From the IMG/VR virus record IMGVR_UViG_3300044811_000035, positions 1 through 34,872 of that record: DNA of 34,872 bases; one strand, given 5' to 3'. The translations under genes were made by a program, and so were the position numbers. The notes beneath the pieces were generated by a model. It saw nothing but the letters and a program-made list of their open reading frames with translations, searched no databases and was not told the origin of the DNA. Source of the DNA: a virus. Shown here piece after piece: positions 1 through 7,014 of the stretch (its first letter is position 1; every line of letters begins with the position of its first letter).

Positions 1-1
1 T

Positions 2-106
2 CGCGGTGCTGGCCAGGTCTCCCTCATGCAGCTGTCGGGCACTGCGTACGCCAACTACGACGCGGATAGCAACATCATCGTGGCGGAGAATCTAGGCGCG
101 CGATGA
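2..106 (+). CDS. C-terminal end of an unknown protein (5' truncated by window)
   Basis: A reading frame open from the left edge ends with TGA at 104-106 and gives about 34 residues, ending ...DADSNIIVAENLGAR. Its composition looks protein-like and the following genes run in the same direction, so it is probably the tail of a phage gene that starts outside the window. No domain can be recognised from so little sequence. The 46 bases that follow carry only the ribosome binding site of the next gene. Confidence 0.45.
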   Translation, partial: RGAGQVSLMQLSGTAYANYDADSNIIVAENLGAR

Positions 107-152
107 TGCGGTCAGTCCTACGAGATAGTTTGACCGCTAACTCGGAGGCCGC

Positions 153-377
153 ATGACTCCTTTCCGAGTCAAGTTTGCACGTCCGGCGCCCGGCATGGAA
201 GACATGGACTGGACGGAGCCATTCCTTGAGCGCGGAACCACGTTCTCGCTCGACGGGCCGATGATCTGCGAAGGCATCCCCGTGAGCTGCGCCTACGTCA
301 AGAACGAGGTGCTGTACGTCGAAGGAACAGCCGACTTCGAGACTGGTCCAGCCACAACACACGGAGACACCACATGA
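153..377 (+). CDS. Small hypothetical phage protein (74 aa)
   Basis: Starts at ATG behind a good Shine-Dalgarno sequence (CGGAGG, six bases upstream). The product is 74 residues with balanced composition (acidic pI expected, several aromatic residues) and no signal peptide, membrane segment or recognised motif. Its stop overlaps the next start as ATGA, so the two are translationally coupled. Function unknown; its place in a run of small coupled genes upstream of the packaging genes suggests an accessory or early phage role. Confidence 0.7.
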   Translation: MTPFRVKFARPAPGMEDMDWTEPFLERGTTFSLDGPMICEGIPVSCAYVKNEVLYVEGTADFETGPATTHGDTT

Positions 378-646
378 CGCTCCTATCCATTCGCCAGCTA
401 TTCCGTCCCATCTACGGCGGCAAGCACGTCACCGTCAGGCCTCGGCGCTGGTGGAGCCCACACGCCCGCAAGTCCGCCCGTATCGCAGCCAAGATCGTTG
501 ACCAGCAGACAACCGAGCCCGCGCTACTGGTCAACGACGTGGCGATCTACGGCGTCGCTATCACTGACCAGGCTGGCCGCCGCGTCGACCCCAACACCGT
601 TCGACCGACCAGCGAACTCGCCGACCCGGAGGCCGCGCATGAGTAA
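374..646 (+). CDS. Small basic hypothetical protein (90 aa)
   Basis: Begins in an ATGA overlap with the preceding gene. The N-terminal half is strongly basic (HVTVRPRRWWSPHARKSAR around residues 18-36), the C-terminal half neutral to acidic. The basic stretch could contact nucleic acid, but no known fold is visible. Another frame runs through part of this region, but the coupled start and the regular Arg-Ala-rich helix pattern (ARKSARIAAKIVD) favour this one. Function not recognised. Confidence 0.65.
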   Translation: MTLLSIRQLFRPIYGGKHVTVRPRRWWSPHARKSARIAAKIVDQQTTEPALLVNDVAIYGVAITDQAGRRVDPNTVRPTSELADPEAAHE

Positions 647-1076
647 CCCGCTGCATGACCCGCTCCACACGGAAGCCCAAGCCCTCTACAACCAACTCAG
701 CCTGCTCAGCGACGTGAGCGCGGCGAGTCTCGGCCAGCACGTCCACCAAGGCAAGCCGGGCGCGAAGATCCTGTCGTTGTCCGGGGAGCCACCGCACCTC
801 GAGTTCGCCAGGCGTTACAACGGCTGCCACACCGACCGGTCACGCCAAGCCGTCGTGGATGAATGGACCGAGGCGCTGAAAGCCATCCGTTACAGCAAGC
901 GGCCAAGCCTCGACCTGCAGACACTCGACGGCCGACTCACTGTCGGGCGTGACACTAGGCCCGCGCCGACTGTGAAGCATGCGTACAGCATCTCGTTGGC
1001 GACGGTGTACAGGTGGCGTAAGGAGGCCGAGAAGTACGACCAGCGCGCCGCCGGGCTAAGACGGAGGGCAGCATGA
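639..1076 (+). CDS. Hypothetical protein with a C-terminal helix-turn-helix-like segment (145 aa)
   Basis: The frame is open further upstream (to 498), but the ATG at 639 has a CGGAGG ribosome binding site and overlaps the end of the preceding gene by 8 bases, as is usual in this cluster, so it is chosen as the start. The middle (about residues 55-95) contains a Trp/Glu/Lys-rich helical segment. The C-terminal SISLATVYRWRKEAEKYDQ resembles a recognition helix (xxLATVYRWRKEAE) of a small HTH domain followed by a basic tail. It overlaps the next gene as ATGA. A DNA-binding role is an inference from that pattern and the regulator that follows. Confidence 0.6.
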   Translation: MSNPLHDPLHTEAQALYNQLSLLSDVSAASLGQHVHQGKPGAKILSLSGEPPHLEFARRYNGCHTDRSRQAVVDEWTEALKAIRYSKRPSLDLQTLDGRLTVGRDTRPAPTVKHAYSISLATVYRWRKEAEKYDQRAAGLRRRAA

Positions 1077-1486
1077 GCGACGACCTATCGGCAAGGCGAC
1101 GGGCGCTCGGGCTATCGCAGGACACACTCGCGCGGCGCGCGGATTGCTCGACCGCGATGGTGCGACTCCTTGAGGCCGGATACCAGCCAGACGGCAGCGA
1201 AGTCCTCGGGCGCATCCAGTCGGTCCTCAACAGCGAAGACCCAGCACCACGACGGTCTTCGAAAAAGAACACGATGAAGCCTCGCAGCCAAGAGCCGCAG
1301 TCTGCGGTCATCATCCACGCCTCTCCCGTAGCCGTGGACCGTGTTACCGCGGCAGCCATGCTCGGCATGGGCCTCGACAGCTTTGAACGCTACGTCCAAG
1401 GCAATATCAAGCTCATCAGGCGAGGGCGACTACGCCTCGTGCCCATTCGCGAACTAGAGCGATGGGCAGCAGCCAACGCCGAATAG
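1073..1486 (+). CDS. XRE-type HTH fused to an excisionase/MerR-like DNA-binding domain
   Basis: One uninterrupted frame of 137 residues carries two DNA-binding modules. Residues about 3-52 match the lambda-repressor/XRE fold (RRRALGLSQDTLARRADC, then STAMVRLLEAG as recognition helix). Residues about 86-134 match the winged helix of excisionases: VTAAAMLGMG, then a charged wing and VPIRELERWAAANAE, the usual end of such domains. A basic, low-complexity linker (RRSSKKN) joins them. XRE domains act as repressors; excisionase domains bend att DNA and direct integrase towards excision. The fusion could tie gene regulation to excision, which is inference. Start chosen from the ATGA overlap with the upstream gene; a second ATG at the linker (residue 68, nt 1274) could make the excisionase half alone. 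Confidence 0.75.
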   Translation: MSDDLSARRRALGLSQDTLARRADCSTAMVRLLEAGYQPDGSEVLGRIQSVLNSEDPAPRRSSKKNTMKPRSQEPQSAVIIHASPVAVDRVTAAAMLGMGLDSFERYVQGNIKLIRRGRLRLVPIRELERWAAANAE

Positions 1487-1591
1487 CTCGCGATCCGACC
1501 GACCGACCGCTATTCTCACGAGAGTCAGGCTGACGAGCTGCGTCCACGACGCTTCACCAGCACTGACCCGGCCAGCCCCCTGGAGGTAAAC

Positions 1592-1828
1592 GTGGACGAT
1601 GCGCACACCACGCCGCGCACCCTCAACCTCCCCGAACGCCTCACCCTCGTGAGAGCGTTGAACCGCCACGGGCTCGCAGGCGTAAGGCTCCCCGGCATCA
1701 CTAGCACCAGTGTCTGCCTCGGCAAGCAGTTCGGGTGCCCACACCTCTGCTGCACCACGGTGCCCAAGCTTGCGCCACCAGCCGTGAGCCAACCCTGGGA
1801 TGTTCGACCGGCCAAGCACGCCGCATAA
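1592..1828 (+). CDS. Small cysteine-containing hypothetical protein (78 aa)
   Basis: GTG start preceded by a strong ribosome binding site (GGAGG at 1582-1586, five bases before the start). The protein is 78 residues with a central Cys cluster (VCLGKQFGCPHLCC, about residues 41-54) that could bind metal or form disulfides. The N-terminal part (LPERLTLVRALNRHGLAGVRLPG) looks like an amphipathic helix pair of a small HTH. The 105 bases before it show no other gene. No family recognised. A long frame on the opposite strand covers the region but lacks a plausible ribosome binding site. Confidence 0.5.
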   Translation: MDDAHTTPRTLNLPERLTLVRALNRHGLAGVRLPGITSTSVCLGKQFGCPHLCCTTVPKLAPPAVSQPWDVRPAKHAA

Positions 1829-1898
1829 CTTCAGCGCCGCCACGGCAACACACCAACGACCGGAGCCGTCGGCCGGCGCATGACCACCAGGAGGCAGC

Positions 1899-2204
1899 GT
1901 GAGCCATCTCGACCAGGCCGCGCCCTCCGACGCACGCCAAACACTCCTCCGAGCCCTCGACCAAATCGACGAGATCGAAGAAGAAATGGGCGGCAAAGTC
2001 TGGGCGCTCTGCGTCTGCTACTCCGTCACCAAGATCCACCAGGACGGCTCGGTCGAAGAGAACGGCGGATGGAGCGCCACCAGCGAACCAGCATTCGTCA
2101 CCGCCGCCATGCTCCGCCGCGCCGCCCGCCACGTCGAAGGCTCACCGCACCCCTACGACCCAGACACGGACGACGACGACGAGCAAGAGGACGAGGACGA
2201 CTAA
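1899..2204 (+). CDS. Hypothetical acidic protein (101 aa)
   Basis: GTG start with an AGGAGG ribosome binding site six bases upstream. The N-terminal third is a helix rich in Asp/Glu (LLRALDQIDEIEEEMGG), the middle a short mixed segment with two Cys residues, and the C-terminus an almost purely acidic run of Asp and Glu (from about residue 87). Such acidic tails are common in DNA-mimic or chaperone-like phage proteins, but nothing here proves that role. The stop overlaps the next start as TAATG. A competing + frame starting at 1880 is Arg/Pro-rich and is a shadow until it becomes the next gene. Confidence 0.65.
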   Translation: MSHLDQAAPSDARQTLLRALDQIDEIEEEMGGKVWALCVCYSVTKIHQDGSVEENGGWSATSEPAFVTAAMLRRAARHVEGSPHPYDPDTDDDDEQEDEDD

Positions 2205-2401
2205 TGCCGCCACACGACCCAGCCAAACCACGGCCCTTCCAATCAGCAGCAGCCCGCCGCGGCATGTTCGCCAACAACCCCACCTACGCACAGCACATCG
2301 CTGACACCGTCGGCGCCAAGGTTCGCGGCGGCTTCACCAAAGCCCAGATCAGCGCACGACGCAGCGCAGCCGGCAAGGGCGAGACCTACAAGCCGTCGTG
2401 A
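2204..2401 (+). CDS. Small basic hypothetical protein (65 aa)
   Basis: Starts in a TAATG overlap with the preceding gene and ends at 2401. It is a 65-residue basic protein (KPRPFQSAAARRGMFANN...; TKAQISARRSAAGKG) without Cys, Trp or a membrane segment. The pattern FxSAAxRRxMFANxPxxAxxxA resembles small phage proteins made near the packaging genes, but no characterised family is recognised. The frame is open upstream to 1880; that part is the out-of-frame shadow of the previous gene. Confidence 0.6.
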   Translation: MPPHDPAKPRPFQSAAARRGMFANNPTYAQHIADTVGAKVRGGFTKAQISARRSAAGKGETYKPS

Positions 2402-2422
2402 CAACCACACGAAATACCACCC

Positions 2423-2501
2423 CGACCCAGGGGGGAGCAGAACATCACAACGCCCTGCGGCCATCGCTGACCCCGCGAGTCATCCTCCCCCCCCTGGGTC
2501 G
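2423..2501. repeat. Inverted repeat in gene-free stretch before the HNH gene (candidate cos/packaging region)
   Basis: CGACCCAGGGGGGA at 2423-2436 is mirrored by TCCCCCCCCTGGGTCG at 2486-2501 (14 bases complementary, with two extra C in the right arm), about 49 bases apart. The stretch 2402-2535 holds no credible gene. In many actinophages with 3' cohesive ends the cos site lies just before an HNH endonuclease and the terminase genes, exactly this place. Calling it cos is inference; a transcription terminator or a looped regulatory site is also possible, though no T-run follows. Confidence 0.4.
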
Positions 2502-2535
2502 CGCGAGGTCCACAACAGGCGCGCCGCGGTGATGG

Positions 2536-2805
2536 GTGTTGCCGCGACTTTCGACAGCGGCTCGGGGCTACGGAGCGGGGCATCAGAGGCTGCGGCGTCA
2601 GTGGGCGCAGCGCGTGTCACGCGGTGTTGTTGCTTGTGCGCGGTGCGGTCGGCCGATCGTTCCTGGAGAGCCGTGGGATTTGGGGCACGTTGATCATGAC
2701 CGAACGCGTTACCAAGGGCCGGAGCACGCGGGATGTAACCGGGCGACGGCAGGCCGCCGGGAAGGGCGCGAAGAAGAGCGGCGGATCACGTCGCGCGCTT
2801 GGTAG
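2536..2805 (+). CDS. HNH endonuclease next to terminase
   Basis: An 89-residue protein of the short phage HNH family. It has a CxxC pair (CARCG, residues 34-37) and the HNH core with LGHVDHD (residues 49-55) followed by [14 protein letters not shown], where the second His and the Asn-Arg of the motif lie. Proteins of this type associate with terminase and nick at cos during packaging of HK97-like and many actinophage genomes. Its place just upstream of the terminase genes supports that role. An in-frame stop at 2530 leaves GTG 2536 or the adjacent TTG as start; no strong ribosome binding site is present. Confidence 0.85.
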   Translation: MLPRLSTAARGYGAGHQRLRRQWAQRVSRGVVACARCGRPIVPGEPWDLGHVDHDRTRYQGPEHAGCNRATAGRREGREEERRITSRAW

Positions 2806-2881
2806 CGACGCGAGTTTGCATGATCGAGGTGCGCGTGTCGTAGGTGTTTGCGGACCGTTCGGTTCGCGGGCGTTGGTCGAG

Positions 2882-3223
2882 ATGCCGTCGGCCCTTGCCG
2901 ACGAGCTGTTTCCGGGCGGCCTTGCCGACGCTGCTCCACTTGCTGTGATCGAGGCGGCGGAGCGGGATATCGCGGCGATCCGCGAGCGCGATGAGGCGCT
3001 CGGCGAATCGGCGCTTGCGGCGGCTGCGGTGGCGCTGGCGCGGGAGTTGTCGAACCCCTACAACTCGGCGACATCGAAGTCGATGTGCGCGCGGGAACTG
3101 CGGGAGCATCTCGGCCGGTTGCGCGAGTTGTTGCCGCCGGCGAAGGAGGCGGACAGGCTTGACGAGATCGCTCGTGCTCGAGAAGCCCGTCTTGCCCGAG
3201 TTGCGGGGGGCGCAGGAGCCTAG
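2882..3223 (+). CDS. terS: Terminase small subunit
   Basis: The C-terminal region (SALAAAAVALARELSNPYN, then an Arg/Leu-rich helix LRELLPPAKEADRLDEI, then short Arg/Ala tail) is the pattern of actinophage small terminases, which form a ring that recognises viral DNA and hands it to the large subunit. The position between the HNH gene and the large terminase agrees. ATG 2882 gives 113 residues and is the first ATG after the HNH gene; upstream in-frame TTG codons (2816, 2873) would lengthen the N-terminus, and no start has a good ribosome binding site. The 3' end overlaps the large subunit start by about 50 bases. Confidence 0.7.
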   Translation: MPSALADELFPGGLADAAPLAVIEAAERDIAAIRERDEALGESALAAAAVALARELSNPYNSATSKSMCARELREHLGRLRELLPPAKEADRLDEIARAREARLARVAGGAGA

Positions 3224-4658
3224 GCTTTGCGCGCTGCCCGATGGCGTGGTGTCATCGGCTGGCGAGGAGGCCATCGAAGTCGCTCGCGTTGCTGGCCTTG
3301 AGCTTGACCCGTGGGAAGAGCTCGTCCTTCAGCGCGCCCTCGGTGAGCGCGCAGACACGAAGTGGGCTGCGTTCGAGGTTGGCACGGTCGTCCCGCGGCA
3401 GAACGGCAAGGGCACGATCCTTGAGGCGCGCGAGTTGGCCGGCTTGTTCTCGTTCGGCGAGAGGCTGCTGATCCATTCTGCGCACGAGCAAGACACTGCC
3501 AGCGAACACTTTCGGCGGCTGCTGAATCTCATCGAGGGGGTCCCCGAGTTTGAACGGCGCGTGCTCAAGGCCCCGAAGGGCAAGGGTTCCGAAGCGATCG
3601 AGTTGCGCGGTGGAAAGCGCATCCGTTTCAAGACCCGGACGGGTGGAGGCGGTCGTGGGCTGACCGGTGATTTCGTCGCGCTTGACGAGGCGATGATCTT
3701 GCCGGTCACGACAACGTCGGCTTTGGTGCCGACGATGGCCGCCCGGTCTATCCATGGCAACCCGCAGCTGTGGTATGCCGGCAGCGCCGTCGATCAGCAG
3801 AACACCGAGCATGGCATCGTTCTCACGCGGTTGCGGGCCAGGGCGCTTGCGGGTGCTCCGGGTGTCGCCTACTTCGAGTGGTCTGCGGAGGGCGACGACC
3901 CGGACCTAGTGGCTGCTGATGTGCTGGCTGATCCGGAGGTGTGGGCGCAAGCAAACCCCGGTCTCGGGATACGAATCAGTACTGAGCACGTCGCGAAAGA
4001 GCATGGTGGCGCGCTCGGGCCACGGGAGTTCGCCGTTGAGCGTCTCGGGATCGGCGACTGGCCCGATCTCGATGAAGACAACGACGAGGAGGCCGTCATC
4101 AGTCGAGATACCTGGGCGGACCTGGCCGATCGCTCATCCAAAGCGGAGGACCCTGTCTTCCTCGCTATTGATGTGCGCCCGAACTTCACTGCTGCAGCGA
4201 TCGGCGCTGCAGGCCAGCGCCCGGACGGCCTTGATCATGTCGAGGTCGTTGACCATCAACCTGGCACACGCTGGCTTGTCGATCGGCTCGTCGATGTCTG
4301 CGACCGTAACCAGCCCGCCGCTGTTCTCTACGACGAGAAGAGCCCCGCCGCTGTGCTCGCCGAGCAGGCCCGAGAGAGGGGCGTGCCAATGAAGCCGGTA
4401 ACGGGCCGCGAGTACGCAGAGGCGTGCGGTCGGTTGCAGGCTGAGGCCGAGCAGTCAGGTGTGCGACATCTCGGCACAGACGAACTCGCCGCCGCCTTGC
4501 GAATTGCTGGCACCAGACCGCTTGGCGACGCCTGGGCATGGTCCAGGCGGTCATCCAACGGGGACATCTCTCCGTTGGTTGCGGTCACGCTTGCGCTCTG
4601 GGGACTCAACTCTGCCCAGCAGGCGTGGGAAGGTCCGCTCGTCGAGGTCTTCGGCTAG
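3174..4658 (+). CDS. terL: Terminase large subunit (packaging ATPase and nuclease)
   Basis: About 494 residues. The ATPase domain shows the actinophage-type Walker A PRQNGKGT (about residues 74-81) and Walker B FVALDEA (Asp171-Glu172). A nuclease domain follows, with FLAIDVRPNFT, AVLYDEKSPAA and a late ISPLVAVTLALWG as the likely acidic-metal site and final helix. It pumps DNA into the prohead and cuts the concatemer. The open frame extends upstream to 2991, but that part is Arg/Cys-rich nonsense opposite the small subunit; GTG 3174 starts a sequence (LEKPVLPELRG...PRLCALP) of the expected form. It ends in TAGTG, overlapping the next start by one base. Confidence 0.92.
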   Translation: MLEKPVLPELRGAQEPRLCALPDGVVSSAGEEAIEVARVAGLELDPWEELVLQRALGERADTKWAAFEVGTVVPRQNGKGTILEARELAGLFSFGERLLIHSAHEQDTASEHFRRLLNLIEGVPEFERRVLKAPKGKGSEAIELRGGKRIRFKTRTGGGGRGLTGDFVALDEAMILPVTTTSALVPTMAARSIHGNPQLWYAGSAVDQQNTEHGIVLTRLRARALAGAPGVAYFEWSAEGDDPDLVAADVLADPEVWAQANPGLGIRISTEHVAKEHGGALGPREFAVERLGIGDWPDLDEDNDEEAVISRDTWADLADRSSKAEDPVFLAIDVRPNFTAAAIGAAGQRPDGLDHVEVVDHQPGTRWLVDRLVDVCDRNQPAAVLYDEKSPAAVLAEQARERGVPMKPVTGREYAEACGRLQAEAEQSGVRHLGTDELAAALRIAGTRPLGDAWAWSRRSSNGDISPLVAVTLALWGLNSAQQAWEGPLVEVFG

Positions 4659-4885
4659 TGGCCCGCGGGTGGGTCGACACGCTGACCCTCGAGACGTTCG
4701 TCGTGCACCTCAAGAGCGGCAGCCAGTCATTCAAGGGCGTCCTCGCGGCCGTTCACGACGACTGCTTGGTGTTGCGTGACGTGATCGTGCTCGAGCCCGA
4801 CAGCCAAGTGTCGCTGGCGGGCGAGATCATCATCCCGCGAGACAACGTCGACTTCTTGCAGAGCGTCACGGGAGGCAATGCATGA
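4658..4885 (+). CDS. Small Sm-like-looking protein between terminase and portal (75 aa)
   Basis: Starts at GTG in a TAGTG overlap with terL and ends in ATGA with the portal gene, so it is coupled on both sides. Its pattern is unusual: VVHLKSGSQSFKGVLAAV, then DDCLVLRDVIVL, then EIIIPRDNVDFLQ. This resembles the Sm1 (hydrophobic-x-G...G-x-L) and Sm2 (I-R-G-x-N-V-x-x-I) motifs of Sm/LSm RNA-binding proteins. Homologous small genes between terminase and portal occur in other actinophages, as far as I recall without assigned function. The Sm-fold assignment is my inference from the pattern. The upstream extension of the frame to 4538 is a terL shadow. Confidence 0.6.
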   Translation: MARGWVDTLTLETFVVHLKSGSQSFKGVLAAVHDDCLVLRDVIVLEPDSQVSLAGEIIIPRDNVDFLQSVTGGNA

Positions 4886-6255
4886 CGACTCTGCAAACCG
4901 CTGACGGACGGCTTCTGCGATCGAACAGGCCCGGTGGTGCACCTCTCACGATGGGGTTGCCGTCGGCGTTTCCGCCAATGTGGTCGGATGGCACTCGCGA
5001 GGGCGACCACGCGATCCTCAAGTCGTTTACGGGCATCTACCACTCGCAGCCAGCCGTTGCCGGCGTCGTCGACAAGCTCGCGCGCAGGATCGCCAGCCTG
5101 CCGTTTGACGGGTACCGACACCTGGACAACAACGCCCGCGAGATCGTGCGCGGCGACAGCCTCGACTCGCTGCTGCGCAAGCCGATGCCGCGCTGGTCAA
5201 CGCTACATCTCAACCACTTCGTTGCCCAGTCCCTGTTGGTGCAGGGAAACGCGCTGCTGGCAAAGGTTCGCAGCGGCAGCGACCCTGAGGCGCCACCGGA
5301 CATGCTGTGGCCGCTCGACTGGAACCTCGTCAACGCCTACGCACCGATCGGTGGCCGCATCGAATGGTGGAGCACCCACCAATTCGACGGCGAAGAGCGC
5401 TTCATCGCAGTCGACGACACCGTCCACTTCGCGTGGGAATCGCCGCTCGGCGAGATCGGCATCAGCCCGCTACAGAAGCTGCGCGTGACGATCCGCACCG
5501 AGGATGCGGCCCAGCGCTTCCAGACAGCCAGCTTCCGCAACGGTGCGCGCCCCGGCGGCGTCCTGACGCTGCCCGCAGGCGTCGTACCGAACAGGGAGAT
5601 GCTCGACCTCACGCGCACAACGCTCGAGGAGATGCACAAGGGCCCCGACAACGCGTTCCGGGTTGGCCTTGTCGCTAACGGTGCAGAGTGGAAGCAGATG
5701 GGCGGCAGCGCGGTCGACGTTGCCCTGATCGACCAGCGCCACCTGAACTGGGAAGAAGTCGGAATGGTCTACGACATGGGCGGCCCGCTCATGAACGACT
5801 TCCGCCACGCCACCTACAGCAACGTCGCAGAACTTCTCCGGGCCCTCTATCGCGACGTGCTGCCGCCGTGGCTTGGCCTGATGGAAAAGACGTGGCAAGC
5901 CCAGGTCATCGACGCTGAGCCGGCGTGGATGGACCGCTTCGTCGCGTTTGACCTGAGCGACAAGATCAAGGGCGATCCGGTGGAGCTGGCCAACACGCTC
6001 AAGCTCGAGGTCGAGGCCGGGATCATCACTCGCAACGAGGCGCGCCGCATCCTGAACATGGCGCCGGTGAGCGACGAGAACGCCGACAAGCTGACCTACA
6101 ACGCCAACAACCAGGCGCCGATCGACTACCACCGCGCGACCGAAGTCCTTACCGAGAACGCGGCCGGCACCGAAGTCAACCCGCCGGCCGCCCTGCAGCG
6201 CCCAGGAGCGGGCACGGTTCCGACGCCGCCCGTTCCGCCAGCACCCAAGCAGTAG
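4882..6255 (+). CDS. Portal protein (HK97/SPP1-like phage portal family)
   Basis: 457 residues, the usual length for the HK97-type portal family. It forms the dodecameric ring at one capsid vertex through which DNA is packaged and ejected. Typical segments include the N-terminal YHSQPAVAGVVDKLARRIA, then LLRKPMPRWSTLHLNHFVAQ and SLLVQGNALLAKV (about residues 94-130), a central LGEIGISPLQKLRVTI, and the helical stem/wing region with VAELLRALYRDVLPPWLGLM. The C-terminus is Pro/Ala-rich and probably disordered. It begins in an ATGA overlap and sits between terminase and scaffold as in most siphoviruses. Confidence 0.9.
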   Translation: MTTLQTADGRLLRSNRPGGAPLTMGLPSAFPPMWSDGTREGDHAILKSFTGIYHSQPAVAGVVDKLARRIASLPFDGYRHLDNNAREIVRGDSLDSLLRKPMPRWSTLHLNHFVAQSLLVQGNALLAKVRSGSDPEAPPDMLWPLDWNLVNAYAPIGGRIEWWSTHQFDGEERFIAVDDTVHFAWESPLGEIGISPLQKLRVTIRTEDAAQRFQTASFRNGARPGGVLTLPAGVVPNREMLDLTRTTLEEMHKGPDNAFRVGLVANGAEWKQMGGSAVDVALIDQRHLNWEEVGMVYDMGGPLMNDFRHATYSNVAELLRALYRDVLPPWLGLMEKTWQAQVIDAEPAWMDRFVAFDLSDKIKGDPVELANTLKLEVEAGIITRNEARRILNMAPVSDENADKLTYNANNQAPIDYHRATEVLTENAAGTEVNPPAALQRPGAGTVPTPPVPPAPKQ

Positions 6256-6297
6256 CACTCCATCGCCTCTCAGGGCGTCATCTGAGTAGGAGGCAAC

Positions 6298-6918
6298 ATG
6301 TCCGAGGACACTGGCGTCGTCGACGACGCTGTAACGACCGACGAGCAGGACGAGGGCGAGAAGCCTGACCCGGCTACGGATCGCCTGAGAGAGATGGGCA
6401 AACACAAGAAGGCCGCTGAGGAGCGCGCCGCCGACCTCGAGAAGAAGCTCGCGGCCGTCCTGGCTGAGCAGGAAGCCCGCGAAGCTGAGGGGCTCCCAGA
6501 ACTCGAGCGTGAGCGCAAGCGCGCGGAGGTGCTCGAGAAGCGAATCGCTGAGGCCGAGGCACGGGCCCAGGCCAGCGAGCAGCGTGTCCTTCAGACCCAG
6601 CGTGAGCAATGGGTCGCGCAGGCCGCCGCAGCACTGAACTTTGCTAACCCGTCGCGCGCCGCGAAGCTGATCGACGATCTCGACTCGATCGAGGACCCGG
6701 ATCAGGCTGAGCGCGCAGTCAAGCGTCTCGCGAAAAGCGACTCGTATCTCGTCAAGTCCGACGAGGGGCAGCCAAAGATCGGCAGGGTCCTCGAAGGCGG
6801 CAAGGCCGTGCAGCCCGGCGACAAGTCGCGAGGCCGGATCAATGTCGAGGAAGAGGCCGGCATGATCGCCGACCAGCTCAAGCAGTTCACGAACAACTGG
6901 CAGTCCACAGCGGGCTGA
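6298..6918 (+). CDS. Scaffolding protein
   Basis: 206 residues, preceded by AGGAGG and located between portal and major capsid protein. Residues about 30-105 are a heptad-rich, highly charged coiled coil (long runs of Ala, Glu, Lys, Arg) with an acidic disordered N-terminus. The C-terminal region (RINVEEEAGMIADQLKQFTN) is a helix of the kind that binds the capsid shell. Scaffolds guide prohead assembly and then leave or are degraded. No protease motif is seen here, nor in the portal gene or elsewhere in the head block. Confidence 0.8.
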   Translation: MSEDTGVVDDAVTTDEQDEGEKPDPATDRLREMGKHKKAAEERAADLEKKLAAVLAEQEAREAEGLPELERERKRAEVLEKRIAEAEARAQASEQRVLQTQREQWVAQAAAALNFANPSRAAKLIDDLDSIEDPDQAERAVKRLAKSDSYLVKSDEGQPKIGRVLEGGKAVQPGDKSRGRINVEEEAGMIADQLKQFTNNWQSTAG

Positions 6919-6967
6919 CAGCCCGCGTCGCAGTTCAGCCGGGTTTTCGCCTCCGGGGCGTAAAACC
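6910..6967 (+). promoter_or_regulatory. Two hairpins before the major capsid gene
   Basis: A perfect 7-bp stem with a 3-base loop (GCGGGCT / AGCCCGC, 6910-6926) carries the scaffold stop codon in its loop region. A second hairpin follows (GGTTTTCGCC at 6942-6951 against GGCG-T-AAAACC ending at 6967, one bulged T). No T-run follows, so they look less like simple terminators and more like processing or attenuation elements that separate a low-level scaffold message from the abundant capsid message. The capsid gene has its own AGGAGGG site. Function inferred from structure and place only. Confidence 0.45.
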
Positions 6968-7014
6968 GCGTAGCGCCCGGCCCTTCTCTCTAAATCAAGC
7001 ATCAGGAGGGCCTC

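Noticed and set aside
1454-2132. Minus-strand frames opposite the small genes at 1592-2204
   Set aside because: No motif and no ribosome binding site, while the + strand genes have good GGAGG sites and coupled stops.
2991-3173. An upstream extension of the large terminase frame
   Set aside because: This part is Arg/Cys-rich and lies opposite the coding frame of the small terminase; family members begin with the LEKPVLPELRG-like segment.
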